DNA from: Panagrolaimus kolymaensis | Taxonomy: Eukaryota; Nematoda; Chromadorea; Rhabditida; Panagrolaimidae | Direction of reading: 5' to 3' | Assembly: GCA_028622995.1 (NCBI GenBank) | Contig: JAJQJQ010000006.1 | Location: 8,482,283 to 8,546,282 of the forward strand | DNA: 64,000 nt | In this document: piece by piece, positions 1 through 12,754 of the stretch | How positions within the stretch are numbered: the first letter of the stretch is position 1 | How the letters are laid out: every line of letters begins with the position of its first letter | Notes under the pieces: model-generated | What the model saw: the letters and a program-made list of their open reading frames with translations, nothing else | Database searches by the model: none | What the model was told of the DNA's origin: nothing | Translations under genes and position numbers: made by a program

Positions 1-1837
1 AAAGGGAATTTGATCTCAAAATTGGGACATCGATAATTGAAATTTTTAAAATATTTAATTAAAAAATTTGGCTAAAAATAAATACAAAAAAGCAAACAAA
101 ATTTCAAAGGCAGTGGGTGAGTAATTTTTTAAACAAACAATTCGTATCCCAAAAAAATTAAGTTTATCGTTTACATTTTTTTCTTTCAACAAAATTGACC
201 AAGAATTTGAAACAAAAAATTCCGTTTTTGGTTTTTAGGCAAGCCTCAAAAAAAGAAGGGTTTTTACTTTCCATTTCCTTATATATCGATCAGCAAACGA
301 TTGCACCAAGGTCGTCACAGTTTCATTCCAATCAAGCCTGATTTTACTTTAGCATTAATTTTTAAGAGTCCCTATAAAAAAAATCAAAAAAAGTAAATTT
401 GTTTTAAGCCACGAGCAAAATTGACTACAAAAACTTCCCATCACATAAATCTGTTTTTTTTTTAAACTGAAACACATCGTTTGCTTTCTTTCACTCATAA
501 ACGTTTAAAAAGTTTTAAGTTTTTGACATTCACTTTTTTTACTCCGCCTTATTTCTTCCTTCGTTTTTTGTTGTTGTTTAAACCAGTCTCATTCATTCAG
601 TTGTTACAAGCTTGATGAAGAAGAAGAAAAAAAGAGAGATTAGGAAATACAACAAAGTTGGCCGCGATCTTAAACCCAAAAATCCATTTATTCTCCCTTT
701 TTTGGGGCCCAAAAACAAAACTATCAAAACTAGTTTTTCTCCTGCCTTCTTTTTTGATTTCCATGAAGAAGCAAGCACCACGTGTGGAAGAAGAAGCTCC
801 TTTTTTTCCTTTTTTCTTAAAAACAAGAATATTTTCCAACTTTATTTTTTATTTTTTTTTATTTGTTGATTCGTTGATTTAAAGTCCTGATTTTGGATGT
901 GGATTGGTAAATACATACATAACATATATAACGGCAGTTGCGCTAACAAGGTTGCGATTGCATAATCGCATAGAAAGAAAAGTATCATCATTTTTTTTTG
1001 CTTTTATTATTTATTTATTTTTGAAAAACTCCTTTAAAAGCCTGTTTAATTAGAAAACGTTTTTTCTTTTCATTTTTATTTTTGATTAAAATCTTTATGT
1101 TTTTTTGCTTTTTTCTTCTTCTTAGCTTTCATTTTGATGATTACAAGTTTCCCTTTTTTGATCTCTTTTCACTCATTCATTCATTGCGCAATATAAATTT
1201 ATCTTTTGAATAAATCTGATCTATAAGAAATATTATTTATATTAGATAAAAACAAATAATGATCATGGAAAATTAAACAACAACAAAAAAACCATATTTT
1301 TAAAGCGAACAGTGAACAAAAAAAAGCAAGTAAATATGGTCCCATGATAGTTGGAAAACAAAAAAGGTCGATGCAATTTTGGAAATTTGATATTTTGTTG
1401 AAATAGCGCAGTGGGCTAAAAGCTTTTGATAAAGCCACAGTGAAAGTTCGAATCATTATGCCACCATATTACCGATGAAGAAAAAAAACTTTTAGCGTGA
1501 AAATTGATGATCGCTAAGTAGTCATAGTTACTCAGAGGGCTGCCTTTTTTATTTCTTTTTTACTAAAAAGATTATCAAGAGTTACATTAAAAATAAATAT
1601 AAGTTTTCCCAAAACTTGGTTAGTTACACCACGTCAGAAACCTTGGGAAAGTTTAATCTCGATTTCACAGACGATGCAAATTTTGTGAAAGATGAATGAG
1701 AAAATTTCATTCGAATGAAAACAACAAAAAATTGAATCCTCAGTCATTTTGCATTCTTCATTCATTCAACAACAACAACGACGACGACAAAAAGAAAACA
1801 GAAATCTTCAAAGTTTGGTGTTCAAGGAAATTAAACC
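1..1837. other. AT-rich gene-free stretch
   Basis: I see no convincing coding exon here. Short open frames on both strands around 593-882 and 1199-1456 are Lys/Asn/Phe-rich and look like chance products of poly-A/T composition. The only structured item is a tRNA-like A-box/B-box arrangement near 1404-1467, listed separately. The part just before 1838 holds the 5' leader and promoter of the phosphatase gene, with no clear TATA box. Confidence 0.6.
1404..1467 (+). other. Degenerate tRNA-like sequence
   Basis: The stretch contains an A-box-like TAGCGCAGTGG and, about 45 bases on, a B-box-like AGTTCGAATC, the spacing of an RNA polymerase III internal promoter. The T-stem and acceptor stems do not pair, so this is not a functional tRNA. 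Two other tRNA-like fragments occur at 27292-27366 and 63450-63517, so a tRNA-derived repeat family is possible. Confidence 0.3.
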
Positions 1838-3985
1838 ATGACAAAGAAAGGAGGAGGTAAATCCAAAGTTGAACGTGATAATAAAGAACCAACAAAAAAT
1901 GCTAAAACATCTAGAGCAGCCAAAGATAAAGATAAAGACAACAAACATGCAACACCAGTTAAAAATGCTGATGGATCTCCAACGGTAAGCTTCTTTTTTT
2001 GTCACTAAAAACTTTTAATTTACCTATGTTTATTATGTTTTAGGCGGGAGCACTTGCAACAATGGTAAAAAATCTTCGAAAAAAGCAATTAACTCGTGAA
2101 GATACTTGTGGAGTTGAGGTTGGTGGTGGTGCTAGTGTAAATGTTGCTGAAGGTGGTGGTGGTGGTGATGGATCAAAGAATGATAAAAAGAGTGTAAAAG
2201 GTGGTAAAAAAGAAAAAGAACTTCTAAGTAAGACAACTAATAAAAAAAAGAAATCACAACATCATAAAAAGAATCGAACTCAAAGAACTGAAGAACGAAC
2301 AGAGGAAACGGTAGTTGAAACAGGCAGTCATCGTGAAAAGGATAATAACAACAATAATAATGGTAATAACCCTGGAAGAGTACGAAATGTTCCAACATCT
2401 AAAGCTCAAATTGATAATTATAATCAATTCATGATAGTAAGTTTTTTTTTTTGTACTCCATCTTGCTTTGAACGAAGACATACAGCACTTTGGCATTCAT
2501 ACATATCCTTTTCGTGTTACTTTCATGATCCTTAAAATTTGCAAATTTATCATTTTATGTATTTATTTTTTAGGAAGCCTGCAACGTTAGCGTAAATGGA
2601 ATTATAAAACAGTTCAATGATTTTTTAAAAGCCTTTGTTCCACCTGGTGCTACTACCAAAGCCTTTGAAAAACATGTTGATAAAAATCGTTACAAAGATG
2701 TAAGTTTTGTCTTTCTCTTTTTTTTCTTTAGCTATTTCATGATTAATTATTGTTTTACAGGTCATCTGCTTAGATCAAACTCGAATCATATTAAAAGGTA
2801 AACCTGGTGAAAATGATTATGTTCATGCTAATATTGTTGATGGTGAACCTTTATGTAACAAATTTATCGCATGCCAAGGACCTGTAAGTTTACTTATGTT
2901 AGTTTCAGATTTCTCAAAATAACAAATCCACCTTTTTCAGTTACATAATACAACGTATGATTTTTGGAGAATGGTTGTACAAGAAAAATCACAAAATATT
3001 TTTATGTTATGTCAAACAATTGAAATGGATAAAGAAAAGTATGTTTGAACATTGAAGGATTTTTTGATATTGCATTGAGACAGAAAACATTTTGAGAGTG
3101 TATTAAACTTTTTTTTACTTTTCAGATGTCATCAATACTGGCCGAAAGATAAAGGATGTGCAATGACATTTAAAGATATTGGAATAAGAAATATTGAAGT
3201 TGATAAAGTATCCGATAATACATCAGTAATATCCACGCTTCAAATATCTTTAGGTGGTAAAGAATCATTCTCATTGAAACATTATCATTGGCAATCATGG
3301 CCTGATCGATCTGGTAACTTTATCTTTCAAACTTTAAAATCAATGATCAACTAATTCTTTCTTTTAGTTCCACAATCAATTTTGGCACCCTTCCGTTTAT
3401 TAAAAATCGCAAGAACCTCAAAAACACCTACAATTATTCATTGTTCAGCAGGCGTAGGTAGAACTGGAGCTGTTATTGGAATCGAATTAGCACTTCAACA
3501 TATACTTACTGGAAAACCAATGAATATGACTCAAGTTGTTCAAGAATTAAGAATGAAAAGGATGCACTGTGTTCAAACTGATATGCAGGTAATAATCTTT
3601 TTTTTATATCACTGCCAAAAGCATATTTTGATGGTCATTTATTTTTTAGCTCGTTTACATGTATCGATGTTTAATTGCTTATGCGGAGGTGTCAGGTTTA
3701 CTCAAGAACAATGCAGAATTGGATGCTCGAACAAAATTATTTATCCGTGATTATGATGCTTTAATAGCTGAAAGATTAACTGGTCCTTCAAATTCTCCTC
3801 CAAAACTTCCAACATATGCTGTTCATCCATCAAAAGAACATTTAATTCAACATGCTCCAAATCAATCATCACCTGCTCAATCGCCTCATGGTACTCCATT
3901 TAAACCTCAAATTGAACATTTACCTCCTGGTTCTGCTCCTGCTAAAGTATCTGCCGAACTTCCACCAAAATCTGATTATTTTTAA
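1838..3985 (+). CDS. Non-receptor protein tyrosine phosphatase
   Basis: Classical PTP that removes phosphate from phosphotyrosine. Eight exons: 1838-1984, 2044-2436, 2574-2699, 2761-2883, 2941-3038, 3126-3313, 3368-3588, 3650-3985, closing in phase to 543 residues. The first ~175 residues are low-complexity Lys/Gly/Asn-rich with no signal peptide or membrane segment. The catalytic domain then shows the phosphotyrosine-loop NRYKDV, the ACQGP strand, DFWRMV, the WPD acid loop (SWPDRS), the P-loop HCSAGVGRTG with Cys near residue 383, and a Q-loop (QTDMQ). All catalytic residues are present, so it should be active. A Pro-rich tail follows the domain. Nematodes carry a large, often germline-expressed family of such single-domain PTPs; which member this is cannot be told. 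A polyadenylation-like AATAAA lies shortly after the stop. Confidence 0.9.
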
Positions 3986-4277
3986 TTTACAAAAATCTTG
4001 AATAAATTTTGTTTTCATAACTTATAAACTCATCGCTCTCTTCCTCTACAAAAGGATTTGGAAAACTTCAAAAGCGACATTTGTGTGTGCTTCCTTTAGG
4101 AGATAATTTAAAGTTTGCTAGTAGAACACATTGAAAAAATATTTTTATAAAACAAAAGTAAAAAAAGAGCATATTATTAACAAAAAAAAAATAAAACAGG
4201 TAATACAAAAGCACCAGTTTTGAAATGAGCGATGAAAAGACCACAAGTTCCGAGAACCATCAAGGAGCAATCTCCAC

Positions 4278-5181
4278 TTAATAAACAGGAGGTTTCAAGA
4301 GCCAGCTGAAAAATTATTACACGATTAATAGACCACAAAGTAATGTAAAAAAACATACGTATTGTAATATTCAAATCTTCGGCTAGGATGCCTTTCAGCT
4401 CGGTCCATATCATCACAGCTTCTGATATCATGAGCTTTTGTTGCAGGTCGGTAGCAGAACAAGCATTGATAATATTTGCAGTGTTGACATGCGAAAAAGC
4501 GCACAGAATCAGGTACAACAGCGCGACAGCCGCATTTGCAACAGCTAAACGTAAATAAAAAATTAAAATGAATTTTAAAAAAACAACATACAATGTGAAT
4601 TTCTCATGAGGATTTTCAGCACAGTATGCATCAACGCTAATATGAGCGACCGTGGCATGAACAGGTTCGTCCAATTCTGGAGGAATAAGATGGTGGAGTT
4701 CAGCTGAAAAAGAATAGATAGAGAATGGAACAAAAAAACTATAACTTACACAATCGAAAGACGTTGTTACAACCAGGAGCAACACAAGCAAAACCAATGC
4801 CATTTCCAGCAATATGTTCAGTATGTTCGGTGTCATATTCAGCTACCTTTGGAACACATCGAGCACAAAGACGATGTGAAGTTGCAGAGGGATCAATGGT
4901 CAAGTTTTCAATCTGTTCGTTTACATTGCCAACAAAAGTGCATTTGACATATTCTTCAGATTCTTTGATACTTTCTTCACATTTAATGCACTTATGGCCA
5001 TCTTCAGTTTCAGTATTACCAGTTGGTGCGATGACATCATTGATATCTTCATAACCTTCAAGACCGCAGTCTTCATCTTCACCCATGGACATATTCAGCA
5101 TTGAATCTGAAAAAAAGAGTGATTTAAAAGTGAAGGATAAAAGCATAAATATTAACCTGTATTTTCAGAAACATCAGCCAT
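4278..5181 (-). CDS. RING/IBR-like zinc-binding protein
   Basis: Five exons: 5181-5157, 5106-4750, 4703-4592, 4544-4359, 4305-4278, giving 235 residues. The frame chosen by phase exposes ordered Cys pairs: CIKC, then LCARC, then CVAPGC, and in exon 4 CCKCGC followed by CQHC and CLFC. That spacing resembles the IBR part of RING-between-RING ubiquitin ligases, although a complete canonical RING1 or RING2 is not obvious. No signal peptide or membrane helix is present in this frame; an alternative frame through the introns looks hydrophobic but ignores the splice sites. The N-terminus is acidic. Ligase function is inference; a non-catalytic zinc protein is possible. The gene is convergent with the phosphatase. 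Confidence 0.75.
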
Positions 5182-5745
5182 GGTTGATCAATACTATGTT
5201 CAGTATGCGAAAGCAAAAACGATGAAAACAAGCTTTGTTGAACAAACGTAAAGCTAAAACACAAATTTTGGTTTATGAAAAGCGTCAAAATCAAAAAATT
5301 GCAAGAACGAAGCAAATAAAATTACAGTATCACGCACGAATAAAAATGTAAATATTTCCTTTTAAGAGTCCAACACTTTTTGAAATATCAAAAATTTAGC
5401 GATCTCAAAGGCTTGCTTTTTAGCAGAAAAGTAATAAACCATGCATTGTAAAACTTTTATCGCTTAAAATTTTTTTAAGGCTATCATCTTCCGGAGACAC
5501 TTGCTTTTATAAAATCTTATAAAACTGAAAGCTGGACTTATTTAATCAGAAAGGAATGCTTTATGTTTGCCATACTTGTCCCAACAATTACGAAAATGCT
5601 ATAAATATATTTTCAAAAAGAAAAAACAAATGAAAAAACTAAATCAAAAACACAATATTATTACACAGAAACAATAACTAATAAATGGTTATAACAAATA
5701 ACAAAAACCCGTAGTTACAAAAATAAAACAAAAGAAAGATTGATG
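5182..5745. other. Intergenic, nothing seen
   Basis: This 564-base stretch separates the 3' end of ORC1 from the start of the RING/IBR-like gene, both on the minus strand. It is AT-rich with no supported exon or RNA gene. It probably contains the ORC1 3' untranslated region and the promoter of the downstream gene. Confidence 0.5.
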
Positions 5746-8601
5746 TTAGTTTTCTCCAGTTAAATGCGCTTGTCTTAGTAAAGAATCAATTTCATCCATA
5801 GACATTTTGAGTTGAATTCGACGTGTGACGAGGCCATAAGATTTCACATCAATATAACCCATCCTGAAAAAAAGTAAAAGTTAATAAGCATTCTTCCATA
5901 TTTGCCCCAAACAATGTAAGCCAAAAGAAATAAGTAAAATCGATGACATGGTTTCAAAATGTTTTAACTAACTAAAAATAAAAACTTACGTTTGAAGTGA
6001 AGATAATATTCCAGTAGCTTGGCACATTTCCATAGGTTCCACAGCTTGTGCAACACAGTTTCTTCGATAACCTTCATAAACCGAAAAGAAATCCAATTCT
6101 TCAAGAGATGTTGCACGAACTTCTTGAATGATTGAACGAAGTAAGCATTCTTGATGAAAGGAAAGTGACTTCGTAAACATAAGATGTAATGATTGTAAAC
6201 CTTCTTTGATTGCAGCTTGAATCTAAAATTTAAAAGTATTGAATGAAATGAAACAAGAAAATTATGAATAAACTTACGTGTTTGTTAGTTAATTCTTTAG
6301 CATCTTGTTCAACAGCAATTTCAATAGCACGTCGAATAAATTCTAACGCTTTACGAAGATCACCAGAGACAGCAGCAACTTTACGAGAAACTAATCCAAA
6401 TACTTCTTTGTTTGATGAAATTTTTGATTGTTTAACTCGATAATTGAGAATCTCTTCGATTTCTTTAAAGTTGTAAGGTTGAAATGTTATTCGATTATAA
6501 CCCTAAAAATAAAATCATTAGAAAGCTTAAGACCAAAAAAATTCATACCAATCGACTTGAAACACGTTGCTTTAAAACTCTTTCAGGTAAATCCAAAGTA
6601 TTTGCAATTCCAATAACCACAAGTTTAGCTTCTTCAGTTGAGGCCCAATCAAAAATATCATATACAACATCTTGAGATTTGGTACAAAGCATATCCAATT
6701 CATCAACAACCAAGAGAATGAAATCACGATTTTTATCATGGACGTTAAATATCTTTGACAATTTTTCTCTTGCAGTTTTAGGCGCAATTGATCGATTTGA
6801 ACGATGAAGAACATTGTAGATTTCAGAGAACACATGTTGAGGTTTAACCAATTCAAGACCATTGACATAAACATGATTGAACTTCGTCTTGGATTTCTTT
6901 TGGAGCTTTTGAATTACTTTGGTTACACAAGCTGTCTTTCCAGTACCAGGAACACCACTAATATAAATGGAACGATTGTGAACAGAGCTCTTTGGACCAA
7001 TAGCTTGTTTAATAAACGATTCAATTTCTTTACATTGTTCTTCACGTTTGAGGAGGACATCAGGTAGAGCAGAAGTGTGAAAAGCTTCATAAATTTTCAT
7101 TAATGGATTAGTTTCACGCTGAAAAGTTAAAAGGAATAATGAATTATAACAAAGAAGAACTTACTTTTGTTCGAAGTCCTGCTCTACGAGTGGCTGTTTC
7201 TTTCAAGCATTCGAGATCCAATTTGGAAATAGGTTCAATTAGTATCCTCATCTTCGACGTCTGAAAAATGAATTCGATAAGTAAAAATAAATGGTTGAGA
7301 AACACGTGAAAAAGGAAACAACAAAGACAAGATTCAAAAAAAGGGTAATGTTGTTGGATTCTAAAGGAAGCAACTGAAAAAATTCGGAAAGAGTGAAAGC
7401 GTTTTTGAATCCTCGCTAATTTTATTTCATGGATTTGGCAAAGAGTTGTAAGAGCCGGGTTTTCAGAAAGTCTTTGAATTTTAGGCTCATCAACTCATGA
7501 TCATGACTGCTGCAATGTTTGAAAGAATAATAAAATAATTAAAACTTACTGGTGGTTCTTCAACAAAAGTTTCAACCTCATAAATTAATCCTCTCGAAGC
7601 TTTTGGTGTTTTTTTTTCTTTTGAAACTATCGTATCATAATCATCATCTTCACTGGTAGTATCAGAAATATTATTATTATAATCCTCCTCATTAAATTCC
7701 TCTTCCAAGCCATATGACGGCTCATAATTATTATCATCACTTTCACTTTGATATTCATCTTCTAAACCTCCACCTAAATTTTTCGTTGGATTTGAAGGTT
7801 TTCTTTTTTGAGGAGTAATTGATCGGGTCCTTTTTAAAGAAATTTTTAACGGTATCTTTGTTTCAATTTTATATTCAAAATCATCATTATCATTTTCTTT
7901 ATCGTTTTTTATGTTTATTGGTTTAGTTGAACGCCGCCTTTCTATCTTCTTTTGCTCCAGCTTTGCTGGGGCTGGAAGAGATCGACGCTTTGGAGGTGAA
8001 CCTTTATACCGATAATTTGCATCATCTGAATCACTATCGAGGTTAAATGCATATGCATCATCGCCTTTTCGTTTTTGTGGTGAAGAATTTTGAGTATTAT
8101 GGAGCGGGGCAGCAGCAGCAGATAAACGAGGAGATGATCGTGTCTTTGATGAAAATAATTCTGGCGGCGCATTTTCATCATCCATAAAATTAATTATTTG
8201 ATTATTACATTCTCCAAATGGTAATCGTTTCTTTGCAGAAGATTTATTTCTCGTAGAACTCTTTTGCTTTTTAGAATAATAATTTTCTTCATCTCGATAA
8301 TTTTCTTTATCTGATCCTCCATTTATTGGACTTCTTCCTCCACTTTGACGAGCTGGGGAATATATGCTTAACTGAAACCACAAAAAATTAAAGTTAAATT
8401 TTTTAAAAGCATTAATTAATTGTAACCTTACATTATCAAATTTACACAGCAATGGAGTTGTTTGACCTTTTCGAGGTGGAGTTAATTCATTTAAAGCTTT
8501 AGTTTTTGCTTTACGAGGCTGAAAAAAAAATAAAGCTATTGGATTCTGAGTGATTAACAAAGACAACAACGTTAATAACATACTGTTCCATATCGAGTCA
8601 T
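5746..8601 (-). CDS. orc-1: Origin recognition complex subunit 1
   Basis: ORC1 is the ATP-binding subunit that loads the replication origin complex in the nucleus. Eight exons: 8601-8584, 8518-8432, 8371-7550, 7260-7165, 7118-6549, 6502-6278, 6222-5990, 5863-5746; 722 residues. The N-terminal ~310 residues are a disordered, Ser/Lys/Asp-rich basic region with SP/TP sites and no BAH domain visible. The AAA+ module follows: Walker A GVPGTGKT near residue 398, Walker B LLVVDELD near 477, and the sensor strand GIANTLDLPERVL. The C-terminal part matches the ORC1 lid and winged-helix, including FQPYNFKEIEEIL and SGDLRKALEFIRRA. CDC6 is the main alternative, but the DELDML Walker B and overall layout favour ORC1. 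It is divergently arranged with the membrane-protein gene at 9152. Confidence 0.9.
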
Positions 8602-9151
8602 TTTTATATGGGATTAAAATTGATAGTTGTTAATTAAACAAAATAATGGAATAATATGTATTATTTGATTCGAAGTAGAAAAACAAATGGTAATTGATTC
8701 AAAAATGAAGGAATGTGAGTAAAATAAAATAAAAATGCGCGTATTTTGTGTGCTTTTTTTTGAACAGCAACATTACCGCCAATTTTTATTTTTCGTTTTG
8801 AAAGGATCTGAACTTCTTCGAAGGGCTTTTTTCTTCTTCTCGACAAAATATTGAAAGTAAAGATTTCCAAGTCTTCTAACTTCAATGATTTCATGTAAAA
8901 GTTTGAATGTTTTTTATTTTTTGCCATGTCAGAATTTCAGTTTGTCGTCTTGTCTTACACACTTGATTCAGATTCCAAAGTATTAATTAATCTATTAGTT
9001 TATAAATTACAAAACTTACCTTTTGAAAAATTTACTCCTAAAATTTCTGTTATGGCTTATGCTAATTTTTCCTTATTTTTATTTTTTTCCTAAACCTTTT
9101 ACGCGTTTTCACTTTTTTCTTCTCTCGTTTATCACAAGCATCATTTTCAAA
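8602..9151. other. Divergent promoter region
   Basis: This 550-base interval lies between the starts of ORC1 (minus) and the membrane protein (plus). It holds a minus-strand ATG frame at 8661-8927 that is Lys/Phe-rich and matches no family I know, so I do not call it a gene. No clear TATA box is seen. Confidence 0.45.
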
Positions 9152-11091
9152 ATGTTTTCATGCTTTCGAATGGTTGCTCCTTGGACATTTTTAACTTTGA
9201 TATTATTTTTTAAGGTTACTGGTGTATCAACAGATATTCCTGATACTGAAAAGAATATTGGTAATGATGCTGTTGATGGAGAATATTTGGAATCGTGTTC
9301 AATGGCAAATTTACTTATTGCAACTCGTCAATACAAAGATGGTGGTCGATATGCTTATGGTTTAACTGTGGATTGCATATTCTTTTGGTTTGATCTCTTA
9401 CAATATGAAACGATTGAGAAAGCTCTAGATTATGTAAGTTTTTCACTTTTTGTTTTCTCTTCCTATGTAAAGCTACTCTATTGCTAATCTAACTTCTCTC
9501 TTTATAGTTTCAAAATCAATGGGATATAGATGATATCACTAAACTCAAAACACTATGTCCTGTGGATATGTTCAACATTCGCTATGTTTCACAAGGTAAA
9601 GCACCTTACTTTGAAATCATCGATCTTCAGTCTGGCTCTCTTCATCCAGTCGAAATTGATTGGAATGTAACTAAAGATAGAAGGCTTTCATTTTTCCATT
9701 TTTCACCGTCAACACATATCGATATAAATGGCTGGAAATTTGCTCATAGTGGTTGGACAGGTTTTTATGAAGATCTTCTCATACATGCAAAACCAAAAAA
9801 GAATCAAAACATTGTGAGTTTTAATGATTGAACAATTTGTGATTATGTATTATGTTTGTTGATTTTTTAGGGAAAGATGGAAGTCAAAACATTCGTTCGA
9901 TCGACCAATGAAAGAGTTCCTGGTGGTTGTATAATGCAAAGTTTCCACGATCATCTATTGTTTCAAATGGTTCCTCTCGTTGGTAAAGAAGCTGCAAATC
10001 TAACCAAGTTTTTTGAAAAAGGATGGCCAAGTAAAGATGAAGATAAGCAGTAAGTTTTTCTTAGGTTTATAGTCTCTTAACTAAAGGAGTTTCATGCCAT
10101 GTTTCAACTAACTCATCTTCCTTTTTTTAGTCATGCTGCTAAATATTACTTCTTTGGGATCTTGAGTGTACTCGTTGTTGCTTGCATATCATTTTTCGGA
10201 TGTTTGGGTCTCATTGTATGGAAGCTGCTTGACTATTTCAAAATGGAAGCTAAACGACGTGAAATCGAAAAATTTGTGGTTGAATGTTATGTGGAAAAAC
10301 TTGAGAAATTTACTAAAGCAACCCAAGCTTCTAAAAAGAAATCAAAAAAGTTGAATAAGAAGAAAAAAAAGATATCGAAAAGCCGCAAAAGTGTAAGCAG
10401 CTATCACCATCGTCGCCGTTATTATTCTGATCCTGAACTTCCTCATGGTTCAAAGATTCTTCCAATACCAGATGAAAAAGATTTCTTCGCTTCGGATAAA
10501 AAGAAACTAGAACCCAAACATAAAACAACTCAACGTGCTCCTTCAAAAGGATCCAATGCTTCTGTTTGCAGCCTTCGAAGTTTAACTCAATCGTAAGTTT
10601 ACTTTTTTTGATAGTGCTATTAGTTAAAGAATTGTTTTTTTAGGGTTGATGATTCTCTTGATTGGACATCTAAGGGTGTACCTATGTCAAAGCGAAAGCA
10701 AGCTTATAAACAACAAAAACAAGACAAAATGAAAGATGAAGATGAAGCTTATAAACTTGGCATGAATGTTTCAAGTTATCGTCGAAAACGTAAACAACAA
10801 CGACATGGTTTTACTGAAGACTCCACTCAAGGAACAAAACATCAAGCATCTGATAATCGAATGGGAGCTGGTACACCAAAGGCAAAAACTCCAACATCGT
10901 CTCAAATGCATAAAAGTCGTTCATCAACAGTTGAAAGTAAAAAAGATCAACAACATGCTACAAAAGAACCTAAATCTGGTGGTGGTAATAGTGTTCAACA
11001 AGTTAAAAATGATGTTAGCCCTTATGGCTCTATGATTGTTCCTGGATCAGCTGATCCTCTTTCAAATCCACAAAAGCCTAAGAAAAAATAA
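9152..11091 (+). CDS. Single-pass membrane protein, basic tail
   Basis: I do not recognise the family. Five exons: 9152-9433, 9508-9813, 9871-10049, 10131-10592, 10644-11091, phase-consistent to 558 residues. The start at 9152 is chosen because it gives an N-terminal hydrophobic signal-like segment (residues ~9-23); an in-frame upstream ATG at 9023 would add a Phe-rich leader. A luminal or extracellular region of ~225 residues holds several Cys and Trp. One membrane helix in exon 4 (YYFFGILSVLVVACISFFG onward) is followed by a long, very basic Lys/Arg/Ser tail with predicted disorder and many potential phosphosites. Layout suggests a type I membrane protein with a cytoplasmic tail that may bind nucleic acid or phospholipid; that is inference. 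An AATAAA follows at ~11130. Confidence 0.75.
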
Positions 11092-11405
11092 TTTTTGTGT
11101 TTGTATTGCTTTTGTATTATTGTATGTAAAAATAAAGTTTTATTAATATTTTGTCAAATGTGAAATTTTTTGTTTTGTTTTACTTTATTTCTTACTTTTT
11201 GTGAAACTCGTTTATTGAAAGATACAAATGGCTTCAATCAATACCAATAAAAAAGTTGTGGCTTGTAAGATATGGTAAAGGAGCTACCGCAACTTGTGGC
11301 ATGTATGTATCACCAAAATTAGTAAAAAAAATTAAAAGTAAACAAATTATGTTACATACATAAGAATGGTTTTATGAAAGCATTTATTAAACATGTAAAT
11401 AAAAA
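11092..11405. other. Convergent 3' region
   Basis: These 314 bases lie between the ends of the membrane-protein gene and the symplekin-like gene. A polyadenylation-like AATAAA is visible on the plus strand. I found no additional symplekin exon on the minus strand here. Confidence 0.5.
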
Positions 11406-12493
11406 TCAAACTTTGTTAGTAAATTCTTCAATAAAAGTCAACAAATATCTTTTGATGCAATTTGGTGCTTTTTTACAAACTTTAGTTATTTCAGGTAAAA
11501 GGCTTTTATCCATGGAACCAATTGTCAAAGGCAAAATAAGTGCTGCTCTTGCATATGATTCATTCCATGGAACATTTTCTGTTTCATTAATATTAATTAC
11601 ACCTTGTGAACATGACCAAATAATGGTAGGAGGAACAGTTGGCTCTGTAATTCGTTGACACATTAGTATAATGAATTCACGAATTTCTGGATAAACATAA
11701 TCAACGTTTGAAAGTTCTTTGGATGTTTGGATTGCTTCTTGACGGACATCATTCTCATCCATGTATGAAAGTTCCAACAAAACTTTGATGAAATCATATC
11801 TTTGTCGATTTCGGGTTAGAATAAGTTCACGCAACAACGTTACCATACTGAAAGCAGAGGTTTCTGGATCAGCACAAGCTTTTCGAAGGATGTGAAGAGC
11901 ATTGGGAGTTATAATAGGGGCTTCTAAGAATATTCGATGGAAGAGTCTAAAAATATCACGAATGATGAATAGGCACAAAACGAATGGTAAGAACTTTACG
12001 TATCATTATGAAGATTTTGTTCAAATAATAGAGCCAAAGTATTTACCATTACGGTATCATAACGAGCATTATTTTCAGCTTCAGAGAATATACAAGCTTC
12101 TTCTGAATCTTTTACACAACAACTAAATCCTTTTGATTGATCATAAAGTTCTGTTAACCAAAGTAAAATTAAATCTCCTCGAGTTTTTGGATTTTCAAGA
12201 ATAAACTTGAGTAATTTTTCTTCCAAATCAGGCGTAATATCACAATATAATCTTGTTACAATAAAAATAAGAGTTTTAAAAAGATTTTGACGTTGTTTTG
12301 GATGATTTATTAATGATTCATTATTTAAAATTCGTTGAAAAATATGTTGACGAAGTTTACGTGATTCTTTTTCATTAAATGGTTTTTGACTTTCATGATA
12401 AATATCTTCTCCACCTACAACAACAACAGCATGTGGTGGTAATTTTCTTTTAAATGGATATGGTAAAGATAATTTTTCTTGGGATTTCTGCAT
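11406..12493 (-). CDS. symk-1: Symplekin-like protein, short form
   Basis: Symplekin scaffolds the mRNA 3'-end cleavage and polyadenylation machinery in the nucleus. Two exons, 12493-12000 and 11946-11406, give 344 residues. Exon 2 matches the family's central conserved block: the LEAPIITP motif, the LRELILTR stretch and the VLLELSYMDENDVRQEA helix pair. Family members are around 1100-1300 residues, with an N-terminal HEAT domain and a separate C-terminal domain; both are missing here. I found no splice-compatible exons on either side. The start at 12493 (MQKSQEK) is used; an upstream non-ATG extension is hydrophobic and unlikely. This is either a truncated paralogue, a split gene, or a copy whose remaining exons lie elsewhere. 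It is divergent from the RING gene at 12755. Confidence 0.7.
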
Positions 12494-12754
12494 ATCTATC
12501 TTTGTGATTGGTTTTTGTAATTTCAAAAAAAAAATTGTAAAAATGAATAATGATTGCCAAATAAAAAAAATGGTCGTCGCTAATAACAACTATTCGCTTT
12601 AAGATATATTTTATTTTTTGTTCCATAGAAGCCTTTTTACGATTGCCATGGAAAAAAAAGTTTTATTGTTCTTCAAAAATTTGAAAACTTGTATTTATTT
12701 ATAAAATCGTGCCTTGAGCTTTTATAATTTTACCGACTCAATCAACTAACAGAT

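Noticed and set aside
4177..4836. Long minus-strand frame with hydrophobic segments, suggesting a multi-pass membrane protein
   Set aside because: It runs through three introns with consensus splice sites; the spliced frame instead gives ordered zinc-binding Cys pairs.
8661..8927. 88-codon minus-strand ATG frame upstream of ORC1
   Set aside because: Lys/Phe-rich, no family match, no splice context, typical of AT-rich promoter sequence.
12494..12589. N-terminal hydrophobic extension of the symplekin-like protein
   Set aside because: Composition is that of non-coding AT-rich DNA and a hydrophobic leader does not fit a nuclear scaffold; the ATG at 12493 is adequate.
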